From Gemmatimonadota bacterium (GTDB taxonomy: Bacteria; Latescibacterota; UBA2968; UBA8231), in the NCBI GenBank assembly GCA_009841115.1, contig VXML01000053.1, positions 55,855 to 115,732 of the forward strand: 59,878 bases of DNA, read 5' to 3'. Of the stretch, positions 1 to 8,837 are shown one piece after another. The position numbers and the translations under genes were made by a program. The notes beneath the pieces were generated by a model that worked only from the letters and a program-made list of their open reading frames with translations, was not told where the DNA came from and did no database searches. Numbering within the stretch: the stretch's first letter is position 1; the number at the start of each line of letters is the position of its first letter.

Positions 1-1477
1 CTTCGAGGGTGGCGACATTAGTGTGCGTTGCCACGTTCCACAACTTGATCGTATTCGTTGTCCCGGAAGCGAGTATCGTCCCATCGGGTGAAAATGCCAC
101 CGACCAGACCGCACCTGTATGTCCTTCGAGGGTGGCGACATTAGTGTGCGTTGCCACGTTCCACAACTTGATCGTATTATCCGTTGCTCCAGAAGCGATC
201 ATTTTTCCATCGGGTGAAAACGTCACCGGATAGACTGCACCTGTATGTCCTTCAAGAGTGGCGATCGGTTCACCGCTGTCCACGTTCCACAGTTTGATTG
301 TGCGATCCCTTGACGCGGAAGCGAGCATCGTCCCATCGGGCGAAAACGCCACCGAAGTGACAGTGCTAATATGGCCTTCGAGTGTAGCGATATTAGTGCT
401 CGTTGCCACGTTCCACAGCTTGATTGTGCGATCCCTTGACGCGGAAGCGAGCATCGTCCCATCGGGTGAAAACGCCACCGAATAGACCTCATCCGTATGT
501 CCTTCGAGTGTGGCGATATTGGTGCTCGTTGCCACGTCCCACAGCTTGACCGTATTATCCCCTGCGCCGGAGGCGAGTATCGTCCCATCGGGCGAAAACG
601 CCACGGAAAGGACCGGACTTCTATACTCCTCAAGGGTCAAGGACCGAATGACGAGTGGTTGTTCGGGTTGTTCAGGTTGCTCCGGCGGTTGGCCGCCGTC
701 AGGCTCCTCGTCTTCCGTGACCGGATCCTCTGCTTCGGTTGTTGCGGTAACGGGTATTTGTGCTGTCAGTGAGGGGCCGTTGTATCCTACTATGGCATCG
801 GCCCCGACGGTGAAGATGAGGGTGGCATCGGTGTCGATGTTGCCGTCGAATTCGAGTTCAATAGTGACTTCCGTGTCGCTGACGCGTTTGATGGCGAAAG
901 TTCCGACCGTGACGCCTGAGATGCCAGCTACGGTCACCGCATCCCTGATGTCAAAGATACGTGCATACGTCCTTCCGCTGAGGGTGAGTGTGACGACGCT
1001 TTCATGCAGCGTCGCCTCGGTCAACGGGGAGTCCGTGGAGGCGACCACGGACTCCATGATTGCGGTGACGGGTATTTGTGCTGTCAGTGGGGGCCCGTTG
1101 TATTCTTCTATGGCGTCGGCCCCGATGGTAAAGGTGAGGGTAGCATCGGTGTCGATGTTGCCCTCGAACTCCAGTTCGACGGTGATTTCCGTGTCGCTGA
1201 CGCGATCGACGCCGAAGGTTGCGACCGTGACGCCGTCAATGCCTGATACTTCCAGCGCATCCCTGATTTTGAAACCGGATTGCTCGTAAGCACCGCCGCT
1301 GAGGGTGAGTGTGACGACGCTTTCATGCAGCGTCGCCTCGGTCAACGGAGAGTCCGTGGAGGCGGCCACCGAAATATCGTCAGAGGAGCCGTAGCTAATG
1401 CCTGGTAAGGCACATATCACCAGCATCACTACGAGAATCGACACGATGGGTTTTTGATTGAAAACTATGTTTTTCAT
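1..1477 (-). CDS. WD40-repeat secreted protein with two ~106-aa surface repeats (partial, runs off left edge)
   Basis: This gene reads leftward from an ATG at 1477-1475, preceded by a GAGAGG ribosome site, and stays open to the window edge (492 codons, no stop seen). Residues 1-31 form a signal peptide (MKNIVFNQKP, then a hydrophobic stretch ending CALPGISYG). Two copies of a ~106-aa domain follow; each starts STDSPLTEATLHESVVTLTL and carries IDTDATL and GADAI motifs, with the DNA copies offset by 318 bp. After a Gln/Pro-rich linker (EQPEQPEQP) come at least five WD40 repeats (VAFSPDGT..LASGS....IKLWNVAT...IATLEGH), each exactly 42 residues. The product is probably a surface-exposed or periplasmic beta-propeller scaffold. 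No enzymatic motif is visible and the function is unknown. From memory, the paired domain resembles a repeat frequent in Poribacteria; I could not verify this. Confidence 0.85.
   Translation of the reverse strand, partial: MKNIVFNQKPIVSILVVMLVICALPGISYGSSDDISVAASTDSPLTEATLHESVVTLTLSGGAYEQSGFKIRDALEVSGIDGVTVATFGVDRVSDTEITVELEFEGNIDTDATLTFTIGADAIEEYNGPPLTAQIPVTAIMESVVASTDSPLTEATLHESVVTLTLSGRTYARIFDIRDAVTVAGISGVTVGTFAIKRVSDTEVTIELEFDGNIDTDATLIFTVGADAIVGYNGPSLTAQIPVTATTEAEDPVTEDEEPDGGQPPEQPEQPEQPLVIRSLTLEEYRSPVLSVAFSPDGTILASGAGDNTVKLWDVATSTNIATLEGHTDEVYSVAFSPDGTMLASASRDRTIKLWNVATSTNIATLEGHISTVTSVAFSPDGTMLASASRDRTIKLWNVDSGEPIATLEGHTGAVYPVTFSPDGKMIASGATDNTIKLWNVATHTNVATLEGHTGAVWSVAFSPDGTILASGTTNTIKLWNVATHTNVATLE
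63..633 (-). repeat. Five near-identical 126-bp tandem units encoding WD40 blades
   Basis: The strand-complement of SFSPDG-type codons recurs at about 81, 207, 333, 459 and 585, a constant spacing of 126 bp (42 codons). DNA identity between units is very high, including at silent positions, which suggests recent amplification or gene conversion within the propeller gene. Confidence 0.85.
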
Positions 1478-1514
1478 CAGGGAACCTCTCTCATAGCCTA
1501 TCTAGTAAAGATTA

Positions 1515-1852
1515 ACGTGAGTTCGGGATAAGCGTCGTCTAATGAGGATGTCCCGTTGGTAACGGCCCTAACGCACTCAGTCTACTTGATCATGGAAATT
1601 CATGGATACTCAGATATATAATTTCCATAAAAAGAAAGTGTCAAGAAAATATTACAATATGGGGATCTTATTTGGGGGTATTTCTATTCGGGGAAAAGAC
1701 CATATAAAGTCCAAATTGAATAAAAGGCCATATACGGTCTTTAATAAGAATTATTTTGCCACGTCGATGACTTTTGCCAAGCCTTTGAAGGCCCCTTTCT
1801 CCACCACCGATTCACGACCGGGCGTCGTCAACTGTTTAACCCGAACTCACGT
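1515..1852. mobile_element. MITE-like insertion, ~338 bp, 13-bp terminal inverted repeats and target-site duplication
   Basis: The left end ACGTGAGTTCGGG (1515-1527) and right end CCCGAACTCACGT (1840-1852) are perfect inverted repeats; a further TAA/TTA match extends them to 16 of 17 bases. Immediately outside lie direct copies of AAAGATTA (1507-1514 and 1853-1860), or GTAAAGATTA if two terminal bases are assigned differently. The interior is AT-rich compared with the flanks and has no transposase-length frame, so it would be mobilised in trans. The right-hand duplication contains the stop codon of the neighbouring sugar isomerase-like gene. The stretch between the WD40 gene and that gene (1478-1857) holds nothing else that I recognise. 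I cannot assign an IS family. Confidence 0.7.
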
Positions 1853-1857
1853 AAAGA

Positions 1858-2784
1858 TTACGCCAACTCGTCAATCAGCCTGCGGATGTTGGCGTAGTTC
1901 GTCTGCATGGCTTCGAGCCGCGAGCCGCTTGCCGGCAGGAAGTGGGTGGCAATCGACAGGACGACGTCGCAGCGGTTGTCGCGCAGGTTGCGCAGGATCG
2001 TCGGGTAATCGACGTGGCCCTCGCCGATGGGTGTGTACTCGAATTCGAGCTTTGAGCCGTTTATGGTGCGCAGGTCCTTGGCGTGGACGCCGTGTAGATA
2101 GGGGCGCAGGTTTTCGAAGCCTGAGGTGGCATTATCGACTTCGCCGCAATTGTAGTTGTCCGCTGGACACCAGAGCGCCTTGAAGCGCCGCGAGCCGACG
2201 GCTTCGACGATGCGGCGGAAGTTGCGGCTGGTGTTGCCGTAGTTCCACTGCATCATCAGGAAGGCGATATCGACGTCGTATTTTTCGGCGAGGTCGGCGA
2301 ACATGGAGAACGCTTCGACGAGCTTTGCCATGTCGCCGTCGGAGATGATGCCGCCGCGCGTTGCCCAGCGCATGGGCCAAGTGGGCTTGCCGCCGGTGTA
2401 TTCGGCCGGCCAAGCGAAGCTGCTGCAGCCGACTGCGCCGATCCCCAAGCGAGCTGAGACTTCCATCGCTCGTTCTAGCTTGGTGAAGTGTTCCTTGAAC
2501 TGGGCGTGTTCGAGCATCTTGCCCGATTCAAGCTCGGCGAGGTGCACGGTCTTGAACAACCCCGCGCCGTTGAGCAGGAAAAATTTGAGACCGTGGGCGG
2601 CGACCTGTTCGGCGGCTTGGTCTATCTCGTCGTCGGTAAGCTCGTAGAGGCTGCGGTTGTTGGAGTGGGTGCCGCACCAGACGTAGTGCGCGCCGAGACC
2701 GCGCGCCGTGGCCAGCGATTGCTCGAAGGGCTGCTGCAACTCTCCGAGGTACATCCCCATTTTGAATTCGTAGTGGTCGCTCAT
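1858..2784 (-). CDS. Xylose isomerase-like TIM-barrel (sugar phosphate isomerase/epimerase family)
   Basis: The protein has 308 residues, the usual length for the AP-endonuclease-2/xylose-isomerase-like barrel family, and no signal peptide, so it is cytoplasmic. The N-terminal strand (FKMGMYLGELQQPFEQSLA), the central FLLNGAG and WCPADNYN strands and the late GEGHVDYPTILRNL segment fit this fold, in which metal-binding Glu, Asp and His sit at strand ends. Members isomerise or epimerise sugars, inositols or keto-sugars; the substrate here is unknown. It is the downstream gene of a two-gene leftward unit with the PhyH-type gene, only 7 bp away. Its stop codon falls inside the duplication made by the MITE-like insertion, so the coding sequence is intact. 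Confidence 0.85.
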   Translation of the reverse strand: MSDHYEFKMGMYLGELQQPFEQSLATARGLGAHYVWCGTHSNNRSLYELTDDEIDQAAEQVAAHGLKFFLLNGAGLFKTVHLAELESGKMLEHAQFKEHFTKLERAMEVSARLGIGAVGCSSFAWPAEYTGGKPTWPMRWATRGGIISDGDMAKLVEAFSMFADLAEKYDVDIAFLMMQWNYGNTSRNFRRIVEAVGSRRFKALWCPADNYNCGEVDNATSGFENLRPYLHGVHAKDLRTINGSKLEFEYTPIGEGHVDYPTILRNLRDNRCDVVLSIATHFLPASGSRLEAMQTNYANIRRLIDELA

Positions 2785-2791
2785 GATTTTC

Positions 2792-3625
2792 CTATCCCCG
2801 CGACGGCTCGGGCATCTCGGCCCGCGCCTTCGCCGCTAGTTCTTTGAGGTGGCCGTCGTTGGCCATGCGCTGTTCGAGATGCACCATGCGGCGTTTGCCC
2901 GCCGTGGCGAGCATGGTCTCGCCGTACGCGCGCTCCGCCCAGAAGCGGGCCAGCCCAGCGATGTCTTGTTTGACGAGGTCGATCTGCTCCTCGGGCACGC
3001 GCACCATGCAGTTGATGGTGAACATGCGGCGGTGGCCACCGCCGCCGAAGGCCGCGTGTTTGAGGTTGTGCTGGAAGACGACGACGTCTCCGGGGACGAT
3101 TTCGAGCGCGACGGCTGGGACTTGGTCGCCGGAGATGCCCCATTGCTCCTGCGATTGCTTGACGTTCGCTTCAAGCGTCTCGGCGTACTGGTCGCCGCGG
3201 CGGTGGCTGCCCGGGATCACGCGCAGGCAGCCGGTGTCGCGGGTCAGGTGGTCGAGGTAGAAGGCGATCTTGACGTGGCGGATTTCCTTCTGGTAGCCGT
3301 CGGAGTGCCACCGGGTGTCGCCGGCGTAGTAGTTGCCGTCGGAACCGCTGTAGTTGAAGTCGTCGCCGAGCAGGCTGGCGAGCAACCCCTCGATGCGCGG
3401 ATCGTCGAGCAGCGCGCAGAGGCGCTCGTGTTGATCGATGAAGGGCACGATGCAGGAGCGCCGTTCGCCGTCGTGCGGTTGGCCGTAGTGGCCCCCGCCG
3501 CGCTCGGCCCAGACTTGCTCGAAGGCGTCGATGATTTCGTCGATACAGTCGGCCATCAAGCCCGGCAGCGCGAGGTAGCCGAAAGTGTCGAAAAAGTTGA
3601 GTTGCTGTTGGTTGAGGCGGATCAT
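2792..3625 (-). CDS. Phytanoyl-CoA dioxygenase (PhyH) family Fe(II)/2-oxoglutarate oxygenase
   Basis: The 277-residue length matches the PhyH family. The iron-binding triad is visible: His107 and Asp109 in TRWHSDGY and the distal His190 in NLKHAAFGGGG, followed by Arg199/Arg200, which would bind 2-oxoglutarate. PGSHRRGD (residues 138-145) is the typical turn before the distal ligand. Such enzymes hydroxylate small molecules using O2 and 2-oxoglutarate; the true substrate cannot be read from sequence, and phytanoyl-CoA itself is unlikely. An AGGAG site precedes the ATG. The gene is divergent from the enolase-ABC operon across a 133-bp spacer, so a shared regulatory region is plausible. Confidence 0.9.
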   Translation of the reverse strand: MIRLNQQQLNFFDTFGYLALPGLMADCIDEIIDAFEQVWAERGGGHYGQPHDGERRSCIVPFIDQHERLCALLDDPRIEGLLASLLGDDFNYSGSDGNYYAGDTRWHSDGYQKEIRHVKIAFYLDHLTRDTGCLRVIPGSHRRGDQYAETLEANVKQSQEQWGISGDQVPAVALEIVPGDVVVFQHNLKHAAFGGGGHRRMFTINCMVRVPEEQIDLVKQDIAGLARFWAERAYGETMLATAGKRRMVHLEQRMANDGHLKELAAKARAEMPEPSRG

Positions 3626-3758
3626 GTTGGTTCTCCTGAAGAGCTTGACGGAGGGTGGGGGAGGCGATACATTGGCGGCGCTTTGGACGCCGTGTTCAAT
3701 CTAATAAGGCATCTGTCTTCATTCAATATTTGCATACTGACTAACGTAGAGGATAGGG

Positions 3759-4895
3759 ATGAAAATTGTCGATGTGGGTGCCGTGCTGCTGCAACCCATG
3801 CCTTGGGTGCTGGTGAAGGTGCGCACTGACGAGGGGATCACTGGCATTGGCGAGGCTTATCACGGGGCCGGCGTCCATCACATTGCGGTCGATGAACGCC
3901 TCACCCAACGCGCCCTTATCGGTCAAGACCCGCGCAACGTCGATAAGCTCTTCCGCGATATGAAAAGCTCGATGTCGGCGTCGGGGTACTACCAAGGAGC
4001 GGTGATGAGTGCGATTAGCGGCATTGAGATGGCGCTGTGGGATATCACTGGGCAGGCGATTGGCGTGCCGATCTGGCAATTGCTGGGCGGCGCGTACCGC
4101 GACTCGATTCGCGTGTACAACGACTGCCACGCCGGCGACGAGGACGACAATCCCGAATCTTGGGCAGCTAAGGCCAAGGAGGTGGAAGCTCGCGGCTTTG
4201 ACGCCATCAAGTTCGACATCGACCCGCGTCCCGACCGGCGCGACCACTACAACCGCACCATGAGCAACAGCGACATCGCCTTCCACATTGAAGTGGTTAC
4301 GGCGCTCCGCGAGGCGCTGCATCCCAACACGGATTTGCTCATCGACGCCCACTGGGCGTACGCGCCGCACGACATTCTCAAGGTTGCCTATGCTTTGGAA
4401 GCGCTGAATTTGATGTGGTTGGAAGATCCGATTCCGGCTGAAAACGTCGCCGCGCTCAAGGAAGTGAAGAACGCGACGCGCACGCCGATCTGTACCGGCG
4501 AAAACCTGTACACGCGGCACGGGTTCCGCGAGTTGGTAGAGACGCAGGCGACGGATATTATCTCGCCCGATCTGGCCAAGGCCGGCGGTCTGTCCGAGGG
4601 ACGGCGCATCGCCGATTTGGCCGACATTTATTACATCCCGATTTCGCCGCACAACATTTGTAGCCCGATAGGCACCGTGGCCATGTGCCACACGTGCGCT
4701 GCTTCGCCCAACTTTCAAGTGTTGGAGTTCCACCACCTTGACAACGAGTTGTGGAACAGCCTCACGGTGGAGCGCGACCTGATCGTCAACGGGCGGATCC
4801 CCTTGCCGCAGGCTCCGGGTCTTGGAGTCACACTCGATGAGGAAGTGGCGCGCGGCGCGGCGCGCGAGGACCTCGGTTTCTTCGACGCGGAGTGA
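3759..4895 (+). CDS. Enolase-superfamily sugar-acid dehydratase/cycloisomerase (mandelate racemase/muconate lactonizing type)
   Basis: The protein has 378 residues, with an N-terminal capping domain and C-terminal barrel. Visible catalytic features are Lys151 (AIKFDID), metal ligands Asp196 (LLIDAHWAY), Glu222 (WLEDPIPAEN) and Glu248 (CTGEN), and general base His298 (ISPHN). The Asp-x-His pattern (Asp196/His198) is like that of galactonate and mannonate dehydratases rather than mandelate racemase itself, so dehydration of a sugar acid is the best guess. It is the first gene of a rightward operon; six bases separate its stop from the permease start. The start is an ATG after GAGGATAGGG. The substrate is unproven. 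Confidence 0.9.
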   Translation: MKIVDVGAVLLQPMPWVLVKVRTDEGITGIGEAYHGAGVHHIAVDERLTQRALIGQDPRNVDKLFRDMKSSMSASGYYQGAVMSAISGIEMALWDITGQAIGVPIWQLLGGAYRDSIRVYNDCHAGDEDDNPESWAAKAKEVEARGFDAIKFDIDPRPDRRDHYNRTMSNSDIAFHIEVVTALREALHPNTDLLIDAHWAYAPHDILKVAYALEALNLMWLEDPIPAENVAALKEVKNATRTPICTGENLYTRHGFRELVETQATDIISPDLAKAGGLSEGRRIADLADIYYIPISPHNICSPIGTVAMCHTCAASPNFQVLEFHHLDNELWNSLTVERDLIVNGRIPLPQAPGLGVTLDEEVARGAAREDLGFFDAE

Positions 4896-4901
4896 GTTGA
4901 C

Positions 4902-5903
4902 TTGTCGCTTAATTACGTCTTTCGACGCTTCGGGGTATTCCTGCTGATCGTGTGGGCAGGGGCGACCATCAACTTTTTGATGCCTCGGATGGCTCCGGTG
5001 AATCCCATCCGCGAGCGCCTGTTGCAGGCGGTGTCCTTTGGCGGCGCGGGTAAGACCGACATGGAGGCCGTGGTGGCTACGTACGAGGCTCGCTTTGGTC
5101 TCGACCAGCCTTTGTGGAAGCAGTATTTGCGCTACTTAGGCGATGTGGCGCGCCTCGACTTTGGGGTTTCCATCGCCAACTTTCCGAGCCGCGCTTCCGA
5201 CATTATCATGCGCGCCCTGCCGTGGACGCTCGGCCTGCTGACGACGGCGACGCTGATCGCCTTTGCCCTCGGTACGGTGCTCGGCGCGCTGCTGGCTTGG
5301 CCGCGGTCACCCGGTGCTCTGCACTACTTTGCCGCTCCGTTCTTGGCGCTGTCGGCGATTCCCTATTACTTGCTCGGACTAGTTCTCGTCTTTCTTCTAG
5401 GCTTCACCCTGCGCGCCTTTCCACTCGGCGGGGGCTTTACCTTAGGAACGCTGCCTGGGCCGACGTTGGCCTTTGCCATTGACGTGATCTATCACTCCAT
5501 CGTCCCCGCTCTGTCGATCGTGCTGTCGTCGGTGGGGTTTTGGGCTTTGTCGATGCGGGGCATGATGGTGACTGTCCAGGGCGAGGACTACGTCAATTAC
5601 GCCGAGGCGCGGGGGCTAAAGAGCCGCGACATCTTTTTCCGCTACGCCCTGCGCAACGCGCTGCTGCCGCAGACTACGGCCTTGGCGTTGGCCATGGGCT
5701 ACGTGGTGTCTGGGGCCGTACTGGTGGAGGTGGTGTTCGCGTACCCGGGTGTGGGCACGGTGCTATACCGCGCCGTGCAGACTTTTGACTACTTCGTCAT
5801 TTACGGCGTCGTGCTCATGGTCATATTAGCCATCGCCGTGGTGACGTTGATTCTCGACTTGGTTTATCCGCTCCTCGACCCGCGCATTGCCTACCGCCGA
5901 TGA
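4902..5903 (+). CDS. ABC transporter inner-membrane permease, DppB/OppB type
   Basis: The 333 residues show the classic DppB layout: an N-terminal helix (LLIVWAGATINFLMPRMAP), a periplasmic loop with LDQPLWKQYLRYL, then five further membrane segments. The EAA cytoplasmic loop is YAEARGLKSRDIFFRYALRN and the C-terminal part carries VFAYPGVGTVLYRAV. It starts at TTG (4902) and its stop overlaps the next gene in ATGA. It forms the channel with the next permease. The family imports peptides, but many members in glycan loci import oligosaccharides, which the gene neighbours suggest here. Confidence 0.92.
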   Translation: MSLNYVFRRFGVFLLIVWAGATINFLMPRMAPVNPIRERLLQAVSFGGAGKTDMEAVVATYEARFGLDQPLWKQYLRYLGDVARLDFGVSIANFPSRASDIIMRALPWTLGLLTTATLIAFALGTVLGALLAWPRSPGALHYFAAPFLALSAIPYYLLGLVLVFLLGFTLRAFPLGGGFTLGTLPGPTLAFAIDVIYHSIVPALSIVLSSVGFWALSMRGMMVTVQGEDYVNYAEARGLKSRDIFFRYALRNALLPQTTALALAMGYVVSGAVLVEVVFAYPGVGTVLYRAVQTFDYFVIYGVVLMVILAIAVVTLILDLVYPLLDPRIAYRR

Positions 5904-6757
5904 CGCTCTCGCCGATCTTCGCGGCGGTGCGCCGCCATCCCCAGCTTGCGGCCGGCTTAATCGTCGTCTTTGTCGTGTTAGCCTTTGGTCCTGTAGGAAC
6001 CCTGTTCGTCGATACGGATTTGGCCCGCGTCGGTGCTGCTGAGCCGAATCTGTCGCCGTCGCTGGAGCATCTGCTCGGGACTGATGCGGCGGGGCGGGAT
6101 TTGCTGGCGGTGATGGTGGCGGGTACGCCGCTTACGCTTAGGGTTGGCTTTCTCGCTGGTGCCGTGGGACTTGGTATCGGTATTATCCTTGGCTTTCTCG
6201 CTGGGTACTTTGGCGGTTTGGTGGATACCTTGATTCGGGGTGCTGCCGATGTGCTGCTGACTGTGCCCGGCCTGCTGTTCCTCGTGGTGTTGGCCACCTC
6301 GCTGCGCACGGCTGTTACGGTCGATATGATGGCTCTCGTGGTGGCTTCGCTGGCGTGGATGCTGCCGACGCGCACTATTCGCTCACAGGTGCTGTCGATG
6401 CGCGAGCGCGCGTACGTGCAGGTGGCGCGGCTCTCCGGCATGAGGGACTTGGAAATCATCGCCCGCGAGTTGCTGCCGAATTTGCTGCCCTATCTGGCGG
6501 CTAGCTTTGTCAGCGCCGTGGGTGCGGCGGTGCTGGCTTCGATTGGTTTAGAGGCACTGGGCTTGGGGCCGCAGAACGAGCCTACGCTCGGGATGACCAT
6601 TTACTGGGCTTTGTACTACACTTCGCTGCTGCGGGGAATGTGGTGGTGGTGGGCGCCGCCGATTGCGATGATCGTGCTGATTTTTCTCGGCTTGTTCCTC
6701 GTCTCCATGGGATTGGACCGCATTGCCAATCCGCGTATATGGAAGGTCTCGTCGTGA
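5900..6757 (+). CDS. ABC transporter inner-membrane permease, DppC/OppC type
   Basis: The 285 residues have one N-terminal helix, then the conserved LLGTDAAGRDLLAVMVAGT motif and a five-helix BPD core with an EAA-type loop (VARLSGMRDLEIIARELLPN). It is translationally coupled to the DppB-like gene (ATGA overlap) and to the ATPase gene (GTGA overlap). It pairs with the DppB-like subunit as the membrane channel of one importer. Confidence 0.92.
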   Translation: MTLSPIFAAVRRHPQLAAGLIVVFVVLAFGPVGTLFVDTDLARVGAAEPNLSPSLEHLLGTDAAGRDLLAVMVAGTPLTLRVGFLAGAVGLGIGIILGFLAGYFGGLVDTLIRGAADVLLTVPGLLFLVVLATSLRTAVTVDMMALVVASLAWMLPTRTIRSQVLSMRERAYVQVARLSGMRDLEIIARELLPNLLPYLAASFVSAVGAAVLASIGLEALGLGPQNEPTLGMTIYWALYYTSLLRGMWWWWAPPIAMIVLIFLGLFLVSMGLDRIANPRIWKVSS

Positions 6758-7737
6758 GTGCCGAGAGTAAGAGCCGCGTCGTGCTGCGGGTGCAGGATCT
6801 GCGCGTTTACTACCACACGCCGAGGGGGCCGGTGCGCGCCGTGGAAGGCGTCGGCTTTGAACTGCGGTCGGGAGAGCGGCTGGGCTTGGTGGGCGAGTCT
6901 GGCTCGGGCAAATCGACGACGGCCATGGCTCTGATGCAGTTGATCCGGCCGCCCGGCCGGATCGAAGGGGGGAGGGTCGAGCTCGACGAGCTGGAGTTGC
7001 TGTCGCTGGCTGAGGAGGAGATGCGGGGCGTGCGCTTTTCGCGGATCTCTTTGATTCCCCAAGGCGTGATGAACTCGCTCAATCCGGTGATGCGCGTGGG
7101 CGCGCAGATCGCCGACACGATTGAGGCGCACGAGGAGCGACCGGACCGCGAGGGCCTGCAGGAGCGGGTAAGAAGGCTGCTGGCGCTGGTTGAACTGGAC
7201 CCGGCGACGGCGCGCATGTACCCCCACGAACTCAGCGGCGGCATGAAGCAGCGCGTGGGCATGGCCATTGCCGTGGCCTTGCGGCCCCAAGTGATTATCG
7301 CCGACGAGCCAACGAGCGCCTTGGACGTGGTCGTGCAAAAGCGGGTGATGGATACCTTGTTCCGCGTGCAGCAGGAACTCGACGCCGCAGTGATTTTGGT
7401 GGGCCACGATATGGGGCTGATGGCTCAATGCGTGGACCGCATCGGCGTGATGTACGCCGGTCGGCTGGCCGAACTGGGGCCGGTGCAAAATCTGCTTGAA
7501 GAGCCGTTGCATCCGTACACGCGGATGTTAGTAGAGAGCCTGCCGTCGCTGGAGCGCAAGGGCGTGTTTCGCGGCATTCCCGGACTGCCGCCTTCATTGC
7601 TGGAGCCGCCGCCGGGGTGTCCCTTCCACCCGCGTTGTCCGCAGGTGATGGATAGCTGCTCGGATCGGGTGCCGGAGTTGGAAGTGGTGGCTGCTGAGCG
7701 CCAGGCGGCTTGTCATCTGCACGCCGAGGTCTCGTGA
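6754..7737 (+). CDS. ABC transporter ATPase, DppD/OppD type
   Basis: I place the start at GTG 6754, which overlaps the permease stop (GTGA) and gives 327 residues. A longer frame opens at 6640, but its extra sequence lies wholly inside the permease gene and has no ABC similarity. Walker A is GESGSGKST, the signature is LSGGMKQRVG, and Walker B plus catalytic Glu is VIIADEPTSALD; the switch His is in ILVGHDMG. The C-terminal oligopeptide-transport extension has CPFHPRCPQVMDSC, the cysteine cluster seen in this subfamily. It powers import with the DppF-like partner. Confidence 0.93.
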   Translation: MSAESKSRVVLRVQDLRVYYHTPRGPVRAVEGVGFELRSGERLGLVGESGSGKSTTAMALMQLIRPPGRIEGGRVELDELELLSLAEEEMRGVRFSRISLIPQGVMNSLNPVMRVGAQIADTIEAHEERPDREGLQERVRRLLALVELDPATARMYPHELSGGMKQRVGMAIAVALRPQVIIADEPTSALDVVVQKRVMDTLFRVQQELDAAVILVGHDMGLMAQCVDRIGVMYAGRLAELGPVQNLLEEPLHPYTRMLVESLPSLERKGVFRGIPGLPPSLLEPPPGCPFHPRCPQVMDSCSDRVPELEVVAAERQAACHLHAEVS

Positions 7738-8780
7738 GTACGCCACTATTAGAAGCGCGGGGTGCCAGCCGAGCCTTTGGCGGCGGTGTGTTCGATCGGC
7801 AGCGGATTGTCGCGGTCGCAGACGCCTCGCTGGTGATCCCGGAGGACGATCCCGTGGTGGTGGCGATTGCTGGAGAGAGCGGTAGCGGCAAGACCACTCT
7901 GGCGCGCCTGCTGCTGGGTATCATGCCTCCGACCGACGGCTCGGTGCGCTATCAGGGTACGGAACTGCGCGATCTCGACGCCAAGGCGCGGCAGACGTTT
8001 CGGCGGCAGGTGCAGGCTGTGTTTCAGGATCCTTTTGAGGTGTTTAATCCGTTCTACCGGGTGGACCATTCTCTGACAGTGCCGATTGCTAAGTTCTTTC
8101 CGGAACTGTCGCGCCAAGAGCGGCGGCAGCGGATTGAGGAGGGGCTGCGAGCGGTCGGTCTGCGTCCGGAGGAGACCCTTGGGCGTTATCCCCATCAGCT
8201 AAGCGGCGGTCAGCGCCAGCGCATTATGGTGGCGCGGGCGTTGCTGCTCGACCCGCGCATAATTGTGGCCGACGAGCCGGTGTCGATGGTGGATGCCTCG
8301 TTGCGCGCTACTATCTTGGAGACCTTGTCTCGCATCCATAGGGAGCGCGGCATTAGTCTGGTGTATATCACGCACGATCTTACTACGGCGTACCAACTGA
8401 GCCACACTATTCTCGTCATGTACCAGGGTGCGGTGGTCGAGGTGGGGGATGTGGAGCAGGTTATTAAGGCACCGAAGCACCCTTACACGCAGCTACTGGT
8501 GAGTTCTATTCCTCTGCCGGACGCAAAACGACGCTGGGGAGAAGGCGCTGTTGAGGTTGCGTCTAGCGGGCCGACAGTGGAGGAGGACGCAGAGATTCCG
8601 AGCGCCACTGGTGGTTGCGCCTTTGCCGAGCGCTGTCCCCACGTTATGCCTCGCTGTCGGCAGCAGCGTCCGCCGTTGGTGCAGATTGGTGCTGGTCGGG
8701 GCGCTGCCTGCTATCTCTACGAGGACGCTGCGGTGCTGTCGGAAGAACAGGTCGCTGGCTTGTCCTACGGAGGTGGGTGA
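7734..8780 (+). CDS. ABC transporter ATPase, DppF/OppF type
   Basis: The start is taken at GTG 7734, coupled to the previous gene by GTGA (348 residues). Walker A is GESGSGKTTL, the Q-loop is VFQDPFEVFNPF, the signature is LSGGQRQRIM, Walker B is IIVADEPVSMVD, and the switch His is in YITHDLTT. A C-terminal Cys-rich segment (CAFAERCPHVMPRC) matches the oligopeptide subfamily. It pairs with the DppD-like ATPase. A perfect 8-bp stem hairpin lies in the gap before the binding-protein gene. Confidence 0.93.
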   Translation: MSTPLLEARGASRAFGGGVFDRQRIVAVADASLVIPEDDPVVVAIAGESGSGKTTLARLLLGIMPPTDGSVRYQGTELRDLDAKARQTFRRQVQAVFQDPFEVFNPFYRVDHSLTVPIAKFFPELSRQERRQRIEEGLRAVGLRPEETLGRYPHQLSGGQRQRIMVARALLLDPRIIVADEPVSMVDASLRATILETLSRIHRERGISLVYITHDLTTAYQLSHTILVMYQGAVVEVGDVEQVIKAPKHPYTQLLVSSIPLPDAKRRWGEGAVEVASSGPTVEEDAEIPSATGGCAFAERCPHVMPRCRQQRPPLVQIGAGRGAACYLYEDAAVLSEEQVAGLSYGGG

Positions 8781-8837
8781 ACGATGGGGCGAGCGGATTG
8801 GACGCATCTGTGCCAAAGAATTTTGATTTCTAAGAGG

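Noticed and set aside
223..633. 136-residue arginine/proline-rich ORF on the minus strand
   Set aside because: It is a frame-shifted shadow of the WD40 repeats; the true frame encodes FSPDGT-type blades.
510..1289. 259-residue ORF on the plus strand
   Set aside because: It is antisense to the partial surface-repeat gene, has low-complexity composition and reflects the repeated DNA.
1602..2183. 193-residue plus-strand ORF crossing the MITE and the isomerase gene
   Set aside because: It starts in the AT-rich element and continues antisense through a well-supported gene, with no ribosome site.
3741..4736. 331-residue minus-strand ORF
   Set aside because: It is antisense to the enolase-superfamily gene, whose catalytic residues are all intact.
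6640..6753. Upstream extension of the DppD-like ATPase
   Set aside because: It overlaps the permease, has no ABC similarity and ignores the GTGA coupling at 6754.
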